From Udaeobacter sp025935755 (GTDB lineage: Bacteria > Verrucomicrobiota > Verrucomicrobiia > Chthoniobacterales > UBA10450), in contig DASUKN010000021.1 of the NCBI GenBank assembly GCA_036278715.1, forward strand, positions 1 to 64,000: a stretch of 64,000 nt of DNA. The letters run 5' to 3'. Shown here in pieces: positions 32,734 to 40,457 of this stretch. A model generated the notes under the pieces. That model was not told where the DNA came from. It saw nothing but the letters and a program-made list of their open reading frames with translations, and ran no database searches. A program made the translations under genes and the position numbers. Position 1 is the stretch's first letter; every line of letters begins with the position of its first letter.

Positions 32734-35142
32734 CTATTCCCGCAGCGTCACTCCCAACTCGCGCTTTAATCGCTCGCGAATCTTCGCGTGCGCCGCGTTC
32801 ACTTCCTCGTTTGTCAGTGTGCGATTTTTCGCGCGGTATGTCAATCGATATGCGAGTGATTTTCCTGAATTCATCGAATCCGTTGCATCCTTAAACAGAT
32901 CGAACAACTGCACACTTTCGAGCAACGGTTCCGATGGATTTTCGATCGCGCGCAAAATTTCGGCGTGCGTCAACTTCTCCGGAACAATCATGGCGATGTC
33001 GCGCGTGATCGCTGGATAACGGTCGAGCTCGCGAAATTTTTTGGTCGATCCGCCCATCGGAAAACGATCCAGGTTCAATTCGGCAATGAACACCGGACCG
33101 GGCGCGCTCGATTTATCCGCGGAGAGTTGGCCTCCCAATCCAATCAACTTGTTATCGGACAGAATCTCGATCGCCAGCGCGAAATCGGGACGTTTCGCCG
33201 GCGCGAAGGACAAATTCGGTACAATGCCTTCGAGTGTCCCCTTGAGATCGAACAGATCGAGATTTCGTATCATTTGTGGGCGCCAGTTGATCGCGTTCCC
33301 GATATTTCCCCAAAGCAAAACTGCAAGATGCCGTTCCTCGTCTTCAAATGGCGGGAATACGCGGCCGATCTCAAAAAACGAAACACGGCCGGCTCCGGCA
33401 CGAATGTTTCGTTCGAGCACGTCGAGCAAACCACTGATCAAGTTTGGCCGGAGGGCAACGTGATCTTCGCTCAATGGATTGCGCAGCTCGACCGCTTGAT
33501 TGGACGCCATCGCGTTTCTGGAAATCAATTTGGAGGTCCGCACCTCGGACAAACCAGAAGCCGCTAAGCGCTGTCGCAGGATCGTGGTCTCGAGATCGTG
33601 TGACCGGTCAGCGGCACTCGTTGGCATGAAACGGCCGCGAGTTCGTCCAGGCACTTTGTCTATTCCGTACGCGCGAAGGACTTCTTCGACCAGGTCAACG
33701 TCGCGCTTCAAATCGCGGCGGTAACTCGGAATTTTCCAGGTCGCCGAATGATCTGTACAGGTGGTTTTCTGCAGCCCGAAACGTGTGAGAATTTCGTCAA
33801 TGGTTTTCGGATCGATCGTCAGGCCAATTAAGCGGGAACACTTATCGTAGCTCAACGAGACGTCAGGCGGATGCGCGGGAAGTTCACCGGCAATTTGAAT
33901 TTCCTTCGCCGGAGCTCCACCAGCGATCTCGCGCATTAATTCGGTCGCGCGCGCCGAGGCTCGCAAAATCATTTCCGGATCCACGCCGCGCTCGAATCGA
34001 TAGCTTGCGTCACTTTGCAGATTCAAATCGCGCGCGGTCCGGCGAATACTTGCGGGCAAAAAATACGCGGCCTCGAGCAAAATGTTTTTCGTTGAATCGA
34101 TCACACCCGTTTCTTCACCGCCCATTACGCCGCCAATTCCAACTGCACGTTCGTCGTCGGCGATCACGCAATTGTCCGGCCGGAGTGAATAAGTCTTCCC
34201 ATCCAGCGCGAGGAATTTCTCGCCGTCACGCGCAAGCCGCACATTGATGCCGCCCTTTAGCTTATCGGCATCGAACGCGTGTGTCGGTTGGCCCAGCTCG
34301 AGCATCACAAAATTCGAGATGTCGACGATGTTGTTAATCGAGCGAACACCGACGCTCTCAATTTTCGTACGTAACCATTGCGGACTCGGACCGACTTTTA
34401 CATTCTCGACCTTGCGCAGCGAAAAGAACGGGCATTCGCGGGTTGCGGAAATCTTCACGCCGTCATTCCGGGCGAAGTCGAGGGAGCCCGCAGCTTTACT
34501 GTCGGTGTTTTCGCGGGATGGAAAGCCTGGCCTCGCCGCCTTCGGGGATTGCCTTGCAGCCTCCACTCCGCTTCGCTTCCGTCGGAATGACGAGCCGGTT
34601 AACGCCGCGAGTTCACGCGCGAGACCGAAATGGCTCAGCAAATCGCCGCGATTCGGCGTGATCTCGACATCCAGAATCGTATCCGGTTGGAAAAGATCGC
34701 TCATCGGAGTGCCGACCTTTTCATCGGCCGACAGGATCAAGAGGCCGGATGCATCTTCGCCGAGGCCCAGCTCGATCGGGCTGCACAGCATTCCTTCCGA
34801 CTCGACCCCGCGCAGTTTGCTTTTTCGAATCTCCGTTCCGTTAGGCAACTTCGCCCCTGGAAGCGCGAGAAGAACTTTGTCGCCGGTTTTGTAATTCGTT
34901 GCCCCGCAAACGACCTGGCGCTTCGTTCCGCTTCCATCGTCTACTTCACAAACGCTAAGCCGATCGGCGTTCGGATGACGCGAGGACGCGGTGATTTGCG
35001 AAACGATCACGTTCTCCACATTCGCGCCGCGCGTCTCGATGTTTTTGGTTTCAATGCCCGCGCGAGTTAATAAGTCGGCGATTTCTTCCGGACGTTTTGG
35101 AAGATCGACAAATTCCCGCAGCCAGTTAACGGAAAACTTCAT
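32734..35142 (-). CDS. pheT: phenylalanyl-tRNA synthetase beta subunit with an in-frame repeat insertion
   Basis: 802 residues. Order: N-terminal fragment with MKFSVNWLREFVDLPKRPEE, the EMAPII-like tRNA-binding domain (VENVIVSQITASSRHPNADR), B3/B4 editing domain (VENVKVGPSPQWLRTKIESV, NNIVDISNFVMLELGQPTHA), B5 domain, catalytic-like core, and the C-terminal anticodon-binding FDX-ACB fold (RELDRYPAITRDIAMIVPEK). It pairs with PheS to charge tRNA-Phe. Residues of about 185-227 (RSGVEAARQSPKAARPGFPS...) are encoded by a repeat element inserted between the tRNA-binding region and B3/B4. It follows pheS with a 100-bp spacer that holds another repeat fragment. Confidence 0.95.
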   Translation of the reverse strand: MKFSVNWLREFVDLPKRPEEIADLLTRAGIETKNIETRGANVENVIVSQITASSRHPNADRLSVCEVDDGSGTKRQVVCGATNYKTGDKVLLALPGAKLPNGTEIRKSKLRGVESEGMLCSPIELGLGEDASGLLILSADEKVGTPMSDLFQPDTILDVEITPNRGDLLSHFGLARELAALTGSSFRRKRSGVEAARQSPKAARPGFPSRENTDSKAAGSLDFARNDGVKISATRECPFFSLRKVENVKVGPSPQWLRTKIESVGVRSINNIVDISNFVMLELGQPTHAFDADKLKGGINVRLARDGEKFLALDGKTYSLRPDNCVIADDERAVGIGGVMGGEETGVIDSTKNILLEAAYFLPASIRRTARDLNLQSDASYRFERGVDPEMILRASARATELMREIAGGAPAKEIQIAGELPAHPPDVSLSYDKCSRLIGLTIDPKTIDEILTRFGLQKTTCTDHSATWKIPSYRRDLKRDVDLVEEVLRAYGIDKVPGRTRGRFMPTSAADRSHDLETTILRQRLAASGLSEVRTSKLISRNAMASNQAVELRNPLSEDHVALRPNLISGLLDVLERNIRAGAGRVSFFEIGRVFPPFEDEERHLAVLLWGNIGNAINWRPQMIRNLDLFDLKGTLEGIVPNLSFAPAKRPDFALAIEILSDNKLIGLGGQLSADKSSAPGPVFIAELNLDRFPMGGSTKKFRELDRYPAITRDIAMIVPEKLTHAEILRAIENPSEPLLESVQLFDLFKDATDSMNSGKSLAYRLTYRAKNRTLTNEEVNAAHAKIRERLKRELGVTLRE
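34462..34591. repeat. 130-bp inverted-repeat element (GTCATCC-GAGCG family) inside pheT, copy 3
   Basis: Starts GTCATTCCGGGCGAAGTCGA and ends CTTCGCTTCCGTCGGAATGAC, matching the ends of the intergenic copies. On the pheT strand it is read without a stop and adds about 43 residues rich in Arg, Ala, Ser and Asp. Flanks on both sides are normal PheT sequence. Confidence 0.85.
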
Positions 35143-35153
35143 GGAAAGACAGA

Positions 35154-35230
35154 GTCATCCCGAGCGAAGTCGATGGATCCTGCGATGTTGCCTGAAGCTA
35201 ATGCCTCAGGAGGTCTCGCCTCCGCTCGAA
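35154..35230. repeat. partial element of the GTCATCC-GAGCG family between pheT and pheS, copy 4
   Basis: GTCATCCCGAGCGAAGTCGA at 35154 matches the left end of the family. A hairpin CCTCAGGAGGTCTCGCCTCC follows near 35205. No right end with GGGATGAC is seen before the pheS stop, so this is a truncated or degraded copy. It fills the 100-bp spacer of the operon. Confidence 0.65.
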
Positions 35231-35242
35231 AGAACGATTTGC

Positions 35243-36256
35243 TCATGCGAATTGCCTGAGAAACCGCAGATCGTTTTGCGAGAACAACCGAATATCAGGA
35301 ATGTCGAAAAGAATCATCGCCAGCCGATCCATGCCGAGCCCGAATGCGTAACCGCTCCACTTTTCGGGATCATAAGCGTTATCGCCGCGTGCTTTGTTGA
35401 CCGCTTCAAAAACCGCGGGATGCACCAGGCCGCAACCGGCCACTTCGATCCATTGCTCGCCGCCTTTCAGCGCTTTTGATCGGACATAAACTTCCAAACT
35501 GGGCTCGGTAAACGGAAAGAAATGCGGTCGAAATTCCACCTCCGTTTCAGCGCCAAAGAGTTCGCGCATAAAAAATTGCAGCTCGCCTTTGAGATCGGCG
35601 ACGCTGACGTTTTCGTCGACATACAATCCTTCGATCTGATGAAACTGCGGGCTGTGCGTCGCGTCGAGTTCGTCGCGCCGGTAAGCCGCACCCGAGGCAA
35701 TCACGCGGATTGGAGGCGGCGCCGATTCCATGGCGCGGATCTGCACAGTGGAAGTATGCGTCCGCAGCAGCCGGCCATCAGGGAGATAAAATGTGTCCTG
35801 TTCGTTGCGGGCAGGATGATCTGGTGGCGTGTTCAGAGCATCGAAACAGTACCACTCGGTTTCGATATCCGGGCCCTCGGCGAGCGCAAAACCCATTCGC
35901 CTGAAAATCTGAATTCCGCGTTCATGCATTTGATGAAGCGGATGCAGAGAACCAATCTCGTATGGCGTTCCCGGAAGTGAGATGTCGATGCTGGCGAGCG
36001 CCTCAGATTCTTTTTGAGCACGAAGTTTTTGTCCGTGTTGCTCGAGTGCCTCCGCAACGGCGCTCCGCGCCTGGTTGAGCAATTTACCGACGACGGGCCG
36101 TTCGTCTTTGCCGAGCGTTTTCATCCGGTCGCCCCATTCGGAGACGCTGCCGGTTTTGCCGAGATATTTTACACGGACGAGTTCGAGCGATTTCTCATCG
36201 CGCGCTGCTTCAATCTCGCGCAGCGCGTCATCGCGCAGTTGTTGGAGCGGGTGCAT
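35243..36256 (-). CDS. pheS: phenylalanyl-tRNA synthetase alpha subunit
   Basis: 337 residues from ATG 36256 (MHPLQQLRDDALREIEAARD), the usual length. The N-terminal coiled coil contacts tRNA-Phe; the class II core has motif 2 (IRVIASGAAYRRDELDATHS, PQFHQIEGLYVDENV) and motif 3 (YAFGLGMDRLAMILFDIPDI). The substrate pocket string RTHTSTVQIRAM is present. Upstream in-frame codons (MNRDSISRF...) come from the spacer repeat and are unlikely to be translated. It lies between rplT and pheT, the common bacterial order. Confidence 0.96.
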   Translation of the reverse strand: MHPLQQLRDDALREIEAARDEKSLELVRVKYLGKTGSVSEWGDRMKTLGKDERPVVGKLLNQARSAVAEALEQHGQKLRAQKESEALASIDISLPGTPYEIGSLHPLHQMHERGIQIFRRMGFALAEGPDIETEWYCFDALNTPPDHPARNEQDTFYLPDGRLLRTHTSTVQIRAMESAPPPIRVIASGAAYRRDELDATHSPQFHQIEGLYVDENVSVADLKGELQFFMRELFGAETEVEFRPHFFPFTEPSLEVYVRSKALKGGEQWIEVAGCGLVHPAVFEAVNKARGDNAYDPEKWSGYAFGLGMDRLAMILFDIPDIRLFSQNDLRFLRQFA

Positions 36257-36261
36257 GGATT

Positions 36262-36331
36262 CCGTGAATCGTTTAATCGTTACATCGTTAAATCGGGAAA
36301 TCGAATCCCGATTCACGATCTCGATTCACGA
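36262..36331. repeat. short near-tandem repeat between rplT and pheS
   Basis: Five consecutive 8-bp words ending in ATCG (GTGAATCG, TTTAATCG, TTACATCG, TTAAATCG, GGAAATCG) are followed by two CGATTCACGA-type words in inverse orientation. They fill the whole rplT-pheS spacer. The pattern can fold (CGTGAATCG with CGATTCACG). Confidence 0.6.
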
Positions 36332-36332
36332 A

Positions 36333-36719
36333 TCAAGCAGCCTTCTTTTTCGACTTGGTTTTATCTTTCAACGCGCTCTTCGCCTGGTCGAGGATCGACT
36401 TGAACGCGGCTTCGTCAGTGACGGCGAGATCAGCGAGGATTTTCCGGTCCAGGCCGATACCGGCTGCTTTCAATCCTTCCGCCAGCCGGCTGTAAGTCAT
36501 GCCGTTCGCGCGTGCGGCGGCGTTGAGACGCTGGATCCAAAGATAACGAAATGTGCGCTTGCGGGTTTTGCGGTCGCGATAGGCCCAATACTGCGCCTTC
36601 ATGACCGCGTCTTTGGCGTAACGAAATAATTTCGAGCGACGGCCGCGATAGCCTTTCGCCTTTTTCAGCATTCGTTTCCGGCGCGCACGGCTTGCCGGGG
36701 CATTTGTTGCTCTTGGCAT
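36333..36719 (-). CDS. rplT: 50S ribosomal protein L20
   Basis: 128 residues. The basic N-terminal helix MPRATNAPASRARRKRMLKK and the strings KGYRGRRSKLFRYAKDAVMK, YAYRDRKxRKR-like WAYRDRKTRKRTFRYLWIQR and RLNAAARANGMTYSRLAEGL identify L20, which binds 23S rRNA early in 50S assembly. The C-terminus carries an extra Lys-rich tail (SKKKAA). The usual partners infC and rpmI are not upstream here; the gene starts its own minus-strand run rplT-pheS-pheT. A hairpin directly precedes the start. Confidence 0.97.
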   Translation of the reverse strand: MPRATNAPASRARRKRMLKKAKGYRGRRSKLFRYAKDAVMKAQYWAYRDRKTRKRTFRYLWIQRLNAAARANGMTYSRLAEGLKAAGIGLDRKILADLAVTDEAAFKSILDQAKSALKDKTKSKKKAA

Positions 36720-36728
36720 GACTGTTTT

Positions 36729-36747
36729 GCCCCGATGTTTTCGGGGC
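36729..36747 (-). promoter_or_regulatory. leader hairpin before rplT
   Basis: GCCCCGA-TGTTT-TCGGGGC forms a 7-bp stem ending nine bases before the rplT start codon. On the minus strand the purine-rich GAGGAG lies on its far side, so the hairpin would bring a ribosome site close to the start or hide it. L20 is known to regulate its own mRNA in several bacteria; a role here is inference. Confidence 0.4.
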
Positions 36748-36894
36748 TCCTCGTTCAGTGAGCTGTTGTTTTGTTATCGATCTTTCCAACCTCGCTCACT
36801 GATTAATCCCGCGGACGCAGGATAGGCGGAGAGATCGCGGGTCGGAAACTAAATGCTGAACGCAAAATGACAAACGATTTTCGTTTGGTTTTCG

Positions 36895-38034
36895 TCATTC
36901 GAGCAATCGAGATTCTTCCTTGGATTTTCGCCAAACGAGCCACGCAAGGATGCCCACAGCAGCGCCGCCTAAATGTGCGGCTGATGAGACGGAACTCATT
37001 CCCGCTTTCTGCTCAAGCGTTCCGATAATTTGGAACAAAAACCAAAGAACGAAAACGAACCAGGCAGGCAATCTAATCCAACGAAACCAGACCCATCCCC
37101 AGCGCATCAGAAAAGCGAGTCGCATTCGCGGAAAATTCAGTGCGTAAAACGTAATGACGCCGGCGATCCCGCCGCTGGCGCCGATGCACGGTATTTGCGA
37201 GCGAGGATCGAGAGCGATATGCGCCAGGTCACCGATGAATGCTGCCAGTGCAATAAGCGTCAGGTAGCGCAGCGGACGCAGAAAATTTTCCACAGCATGT
37301 CCAAACGCCAGCAGAAAGTACAGGTTCCCGGTGAGATGAATGACACCTGCGTGGAGAAAGAAAGATGTGACGAACGTCAGCCCGTCCAGGCGAGTCGCCT
37401 GTGCTGGAATTAATCCGAAACGTTGAACAAGTTCCCGCAGATTTAGAAAGGCAAGCAGACTGGCGCAGATGATGACGGCTGAAAGCAGCCATGTTGCCCA
37501 CGGTTTTCGCTGCTCTTCTGATTCATCGAACTCAACCGGCATTCCCAGGAATGCGGCGATCTGTTTCCACGATTCATCTGGCCCGGCGCTGTCAAAATCC
37601 GGACCCTCAGCTTGTTTGGATAATCGTTCGACTTCGGCCATGGCGAGCATCTCACGAGCTTTTTGCGGCAGTTCGGCAGCGACTGGCGTCGGTTCCGGTT
37701 GACGCGGGACGAGCGTGTCGACTTCATGAGCGTCGAACCAGACAAAATGGCAGCGCTGGCAGACATCGACGTAAATTTCGGTTCCGTCGGATAGGGCAAC
37801 GCCGATCATTGTTTGCCGGCATAATGGACAAGGGCAACCGGCACGTCCCTTGCCACGCATCGCATGCAGCCACAGCGGATTGATTGATTCGGGCGTGAAG
37901 CGTTTGCGCAGCAGCTCGATGGTCACGGCGCGGCCGCCGCAGACGTTGCAGCCGTAGAGAATGCCGCCGGAAGTACGCACTTCGTTTAGCGGCAGGTTGC
38001 ATCGGGGACAGAGAAACTGGGAGCCATCAGGCAT
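36895..38034 (-). CDS. rhomboid-family intramembrane serine protease with N-terminal zinc ribbons
   Basis: 379 residues. Residues 1-110 hold two zinc-ribbon units (CPRC at 9-12 with CNVC at 29-32; CPLC near 69-72 with CQRC at 92-95), like TFIIB-type zinc fingers. A charged linker leads to the rhomboid domain, about residues 175-370, with six hydrophobic segments. The motif HAGVIHLTGNLYFLLAFG, the nucleophile Ser287 in IGASGGIAGV and His354 in AAHLGGAAVG are all present, so the catalytic Ser-His pair is intact. It should cut membrane helices of unknown targets. The gene is divergent from the cyclase gene. Confidence 0.9.
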   Translation of the reverse strand: MPDGSQFLCPRCNLPLNEVRTSGGILYGCNVCGGRAVTIELLRKRFTPESINPLWLHAMRGKGRAGCPCPLCRQTMIGVALSDGTEIYVDVCQRCHFVWFDAHEVDTLVPRQPEPTPVAAELPQKAREMLAMAEVERLSKQAEGPDFDSAGPDESWKQIAAFLGMPVEFDESEEQRKPWATWLLSAVIICASLLAFLNLRELVQRFGLIPAQATRLDGLTFVTSFFLHAGVIHLTGNLYFLLAFGHAVENFLRPLRYLTLIALAAFIGDLAHIALDPRSQIPCIGASGGIAGVITFYALNFPRMRLAFLMRWGWVWFRWIRLPAWFVFVLWFLFQIIGTLEQKAGMSSVSSAAHLGGAAVGILAWLVWRKSKEESRLLE

Positions 38035-38079
38035 GTTGACCAGAAGTAGTGGGAAGTTTGATGAGAAGCGAAGATAAAA

Positions 38080-40260
38080 ATGGCGCCGCCAGGTTTCATT
38101 CCGGACATCTCAGGAATCAGCTGCCATTCGGCATTGATCTGGTATAATCGCGCGGTGCGTTGGTTTGCTCGAGTCCGCTTATTGGTCCTGACGCTGATCT
38201 GTCTTTTTTGGACGGGTCTGATTGTTGTCGGGCACTTCTTCCCAACCGCGCCGTTTATATCGGTGCCCTGGCGCGGGGAACAGAGCTTCGAAGATTTGCT
38301 TCGGCGCGAGGGTCGCAAGACTACACCGCCGCCCGATTTCGTCTTCCTGGGGATTGATCAAAGCACGATGCAATTGCCGCCATTAACTCCGGAAGAACTC
38401 GCGGCCAGTCGTGGGCTGCAATTATTGAGCGAACGACCGTACCCCTGGTCACGTGAAGTCTGGGCGCTTTTGCTCGATCGACTCTTCGCAGCGGGTGCGC
38501 GCGTTGTGATGTTTGATTTGCTCTTTAATAAGCCTAACGATGGTGACGAGGCATTTCACACCGCGCTCGATCGGTACCGCGACAAAGTCGTCGTCAGCGG
38601 GAACTTCGACTTCCAAAACGGCGTTCAGGCTATTACGCCAAACGCTGCGCTCATTGCGCCGCCCCAATTCCAGGATGACCGCGTTGGTTTTGTGAATTTC
38701 TGGCCGGACGAAATTGACGGCAAAACTCGCGCTGCGACCTATCGCGTGACTAACCGCCAACTGGCCGGTTTGCCGCCGGAACCGGGTGACCAAGTTTACG
38801 ATTCACTTGCGGCGCGTGCTCTCGCGAAAATCGGTCATGCCAATGATGTGCCGGACGATTTTCGCGGTCATATGATGCGTTTCACTGCGGCGGATGCATT
38901 CCAGCCGCGTCCGCTCTATGAGGTGTTTGATCCCAAGCTGTGGCAGACCAATTACGGGAGTGGTGCATTTTTCAAGGATAAGGTCGTATTAGTCGGACCC
39001 TCTGCGCAGGTCTGGCACGACGTGGTCGACACGCCCATGAGTCCTGCCACATCAGGCCCAACTCTCCACTTCCAGGCGATGGCTGCCGCGCTCGGTCACG
39101 AGTTCTTGCGGCCGACCCCGCGAAGATTCGAGATGATGCTCGTTTGCGCGGCAGGGCTGGTCGCGTGGTTGCTCGTGGCGTTTGTGCGCAAACCGCTGAT
39201 TTGTCTGGGCGGACTTGTGGCCGTTACAGTCGGTTATCTTCTAACGGCACGATTGCTTTACGACAACACAGGGCTGCTGTTGCTCACCGTTCCTGTGTTG
39301 TCTGCGCTGGTCTTGAGCGGTTTGTTTTCCCTCGGGTTCGAATACTTCCTTGAGCGCCTGGAGAAAGTGCGCACGCGACGCACGCTGGAACGCTATGTGT
39401 CAAAAAATCTCGTCGCTGAAATTCTGGAAAACCCGGATAGCTACTACAGCTCGCTTCGTGGTATGCGTGTGCCGGTGACGATCCTGTTCTCAGACTTGAT
39501 CGGTTTCACCACGTTGGCGGAGAAAGCGGATCCCGAAGCGCTGGTCGCGCAGCTCAATGAATATCTTTCACGGATGACTTCTGTGATTTTCAACAACGGT
39601 GGAACGCTCGACAAATTTATCGGCGACGCCATCATGGCGGTCTGGGGCAACGTGCGCAGCCTTGGCACCGCGCAGGATGCGAAGGCTTGCGCACGAGCGG
39701 CGTTGGGAATGCGCCGGGAATTGAGTCAACTCAATCAAACCTGGCGCGAACAAGGCCGGATGGGGCTAGGGATGGGTATCGGCGTCAACCACGGTGAGGT
39801 GATCGTCGGTAATATTGGTTCGCAAGAGCGAATGGATCCGACGGTGATCGGGGACGCCGTCAATTTGGCATCAAGGCTCGAAGCCCTGACGCGAACGTAT
39901 GGCGTGGATATGCTGGTTGGCGCGTCGGTTGCCGAACTGGTGCGTGACGAAGTTTATTTGCGATCGGTCGCTCGCGTGCAGGTGAAAGGCAAAACCAAAC
40001 CGGTCGATGTTTTCACATTCGTTGCTGGCCGAGAGGACGAAATTGATCCGGAGTTTCTGAAGTGGCTCGAAACATATGAGGAGGCGCTGGAGAAGTTTCG
40101 CATCCGCGATTTCACCGACGCCAAAATCCTTTTTTCACGTTTCCTGGAATTCTACCCGGACGATATGCTGGCCAAGATGTACCTGCAGCGCGCTCTGGAA
40201 TACGAACAGGTCCCGCCTGACGAAGCGTGGGAAGCAGTGGAAGTCTTCAAAAAGAAATAG
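38080..40260 (+). CDS. CHASE2-domain class III adenylate/guanylate cyclase
   Basis: 726 residues as read from ATG 38080; a GTG at 38155 (VRWFARVRLLVLTLICLFWT) is a possible true start, since a TATAAT lies at 38143-38148. After the first membrane helix comes an extracytoplasmic CHASE2 sensor (about 60-330: FVFLGIDQSTMQLPPL, RVVMFDLLFNKPNDGDEAFH), then three membrane helices, then the cyclase domain (about 455-640) with metal-binding FSDLIGFTTLAEKAD and KFIGDAIMAVWG, plus DPTVIGDAVNLASRLEALTR. A C-terminal helical tail has TPR-like character (ARILFSRFLEFYP-like). It makes cAMP or cGMP in response to an unknown periplasmic signal. Confidence 0.92.
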   Translation: MAPPGFIPDISGISCHSALIWYNRAVRWFARVRLLVLTLICLFWTGLIVVGHFFPTAPFISVPWRGEQSFEDLLRREGRKTTPPPDFVFLGIDQSTMQLPPLTPEELAASRGLQLLSERPYPWSREVWALLLDRLFAAGARVVMFDLLFNKPNDGDEAFHTALDRYRDKVVVSGNFDFQNGVQAITPNAALIAPPQFQDDRVGFVNFWPDEIDGKTRAATYRVTNRQLAGLPPEPGDQVYDSLAARALAKIGHANDVPDDFRGHMMRFTAADAFQPRPLYEVFDPKLWQTNYGSGAFFKDKVVLVGPSAQVWHDVVDTPMSPATSGPTLHFQAMAAALGHEFLRPTPRRFEMMLVCAAGLVAWLLVAFVRKPLICLGGLVAVTVGYLLTARLLYDNTGLLLLTVPVLSALVLSGLFSLGFEYFLERLEKVRTRRTLERYVSKNLVAEILENPDSYYSSLRGMRVPVTILFSDLIGFTTLAEKADPEALVAQLNEYLSRMTSVIFNNGGTLDKFIGDAIMAVWGNVRSLGTAQDAKACARAALGMRRELSQLNQTWREQGRMGLGMGIGVNHGEVIVGNIGSQERMDPTVIGDAVNLASRLEALTRTYGVDMLVGASVAELVRDEVYLRSVARVQVKGKTKPVDVFTFVAGREDEIDPEFLKWLETYEEALEKFRIRDFTDAKILFSRFLEFYPDDMLAKMYLQRALEYEQVPPDEAWEAVEVFKKK

Positions 40261-40270
40261 CGCCCACGAT

Positions 40271-40414
40271 CTGTCATCCCGAGCGATGTCCGACCCCCCG
40301 TTAAATTATTGTCGTTTTCGCCGCGGCATTTGATTCGCTCACGTCCCGTTCGCTCAGCCTGCGGCCTTCCCGTCGATCTCGCAGGCTCCATTCTCGCTTC
40401 GCTCGGGATGACAG
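40271..40414. repeat. 144-bp inverted-repeat element (GTCATCC-GAGCG family), copy 5
   Basis: CTGTCATCCCGAGCG at the left and CGCTCGGGATGACAG at the right are a perfect 15-bp inverted pair, the best-preserved ends of the family. The interior matches copy 1 over about 90 bp (GCATTTGATTCGCTCACGTC, CGTTCGCTCAGCCTGCGGCC). It lies between the cyclase and mpl genes. Confidence 0.88.
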
Positions 40415-40457
40415 ATCATTGCTAGCCAAACGCGCTGGCGCATCGTAGAAAACCCGC

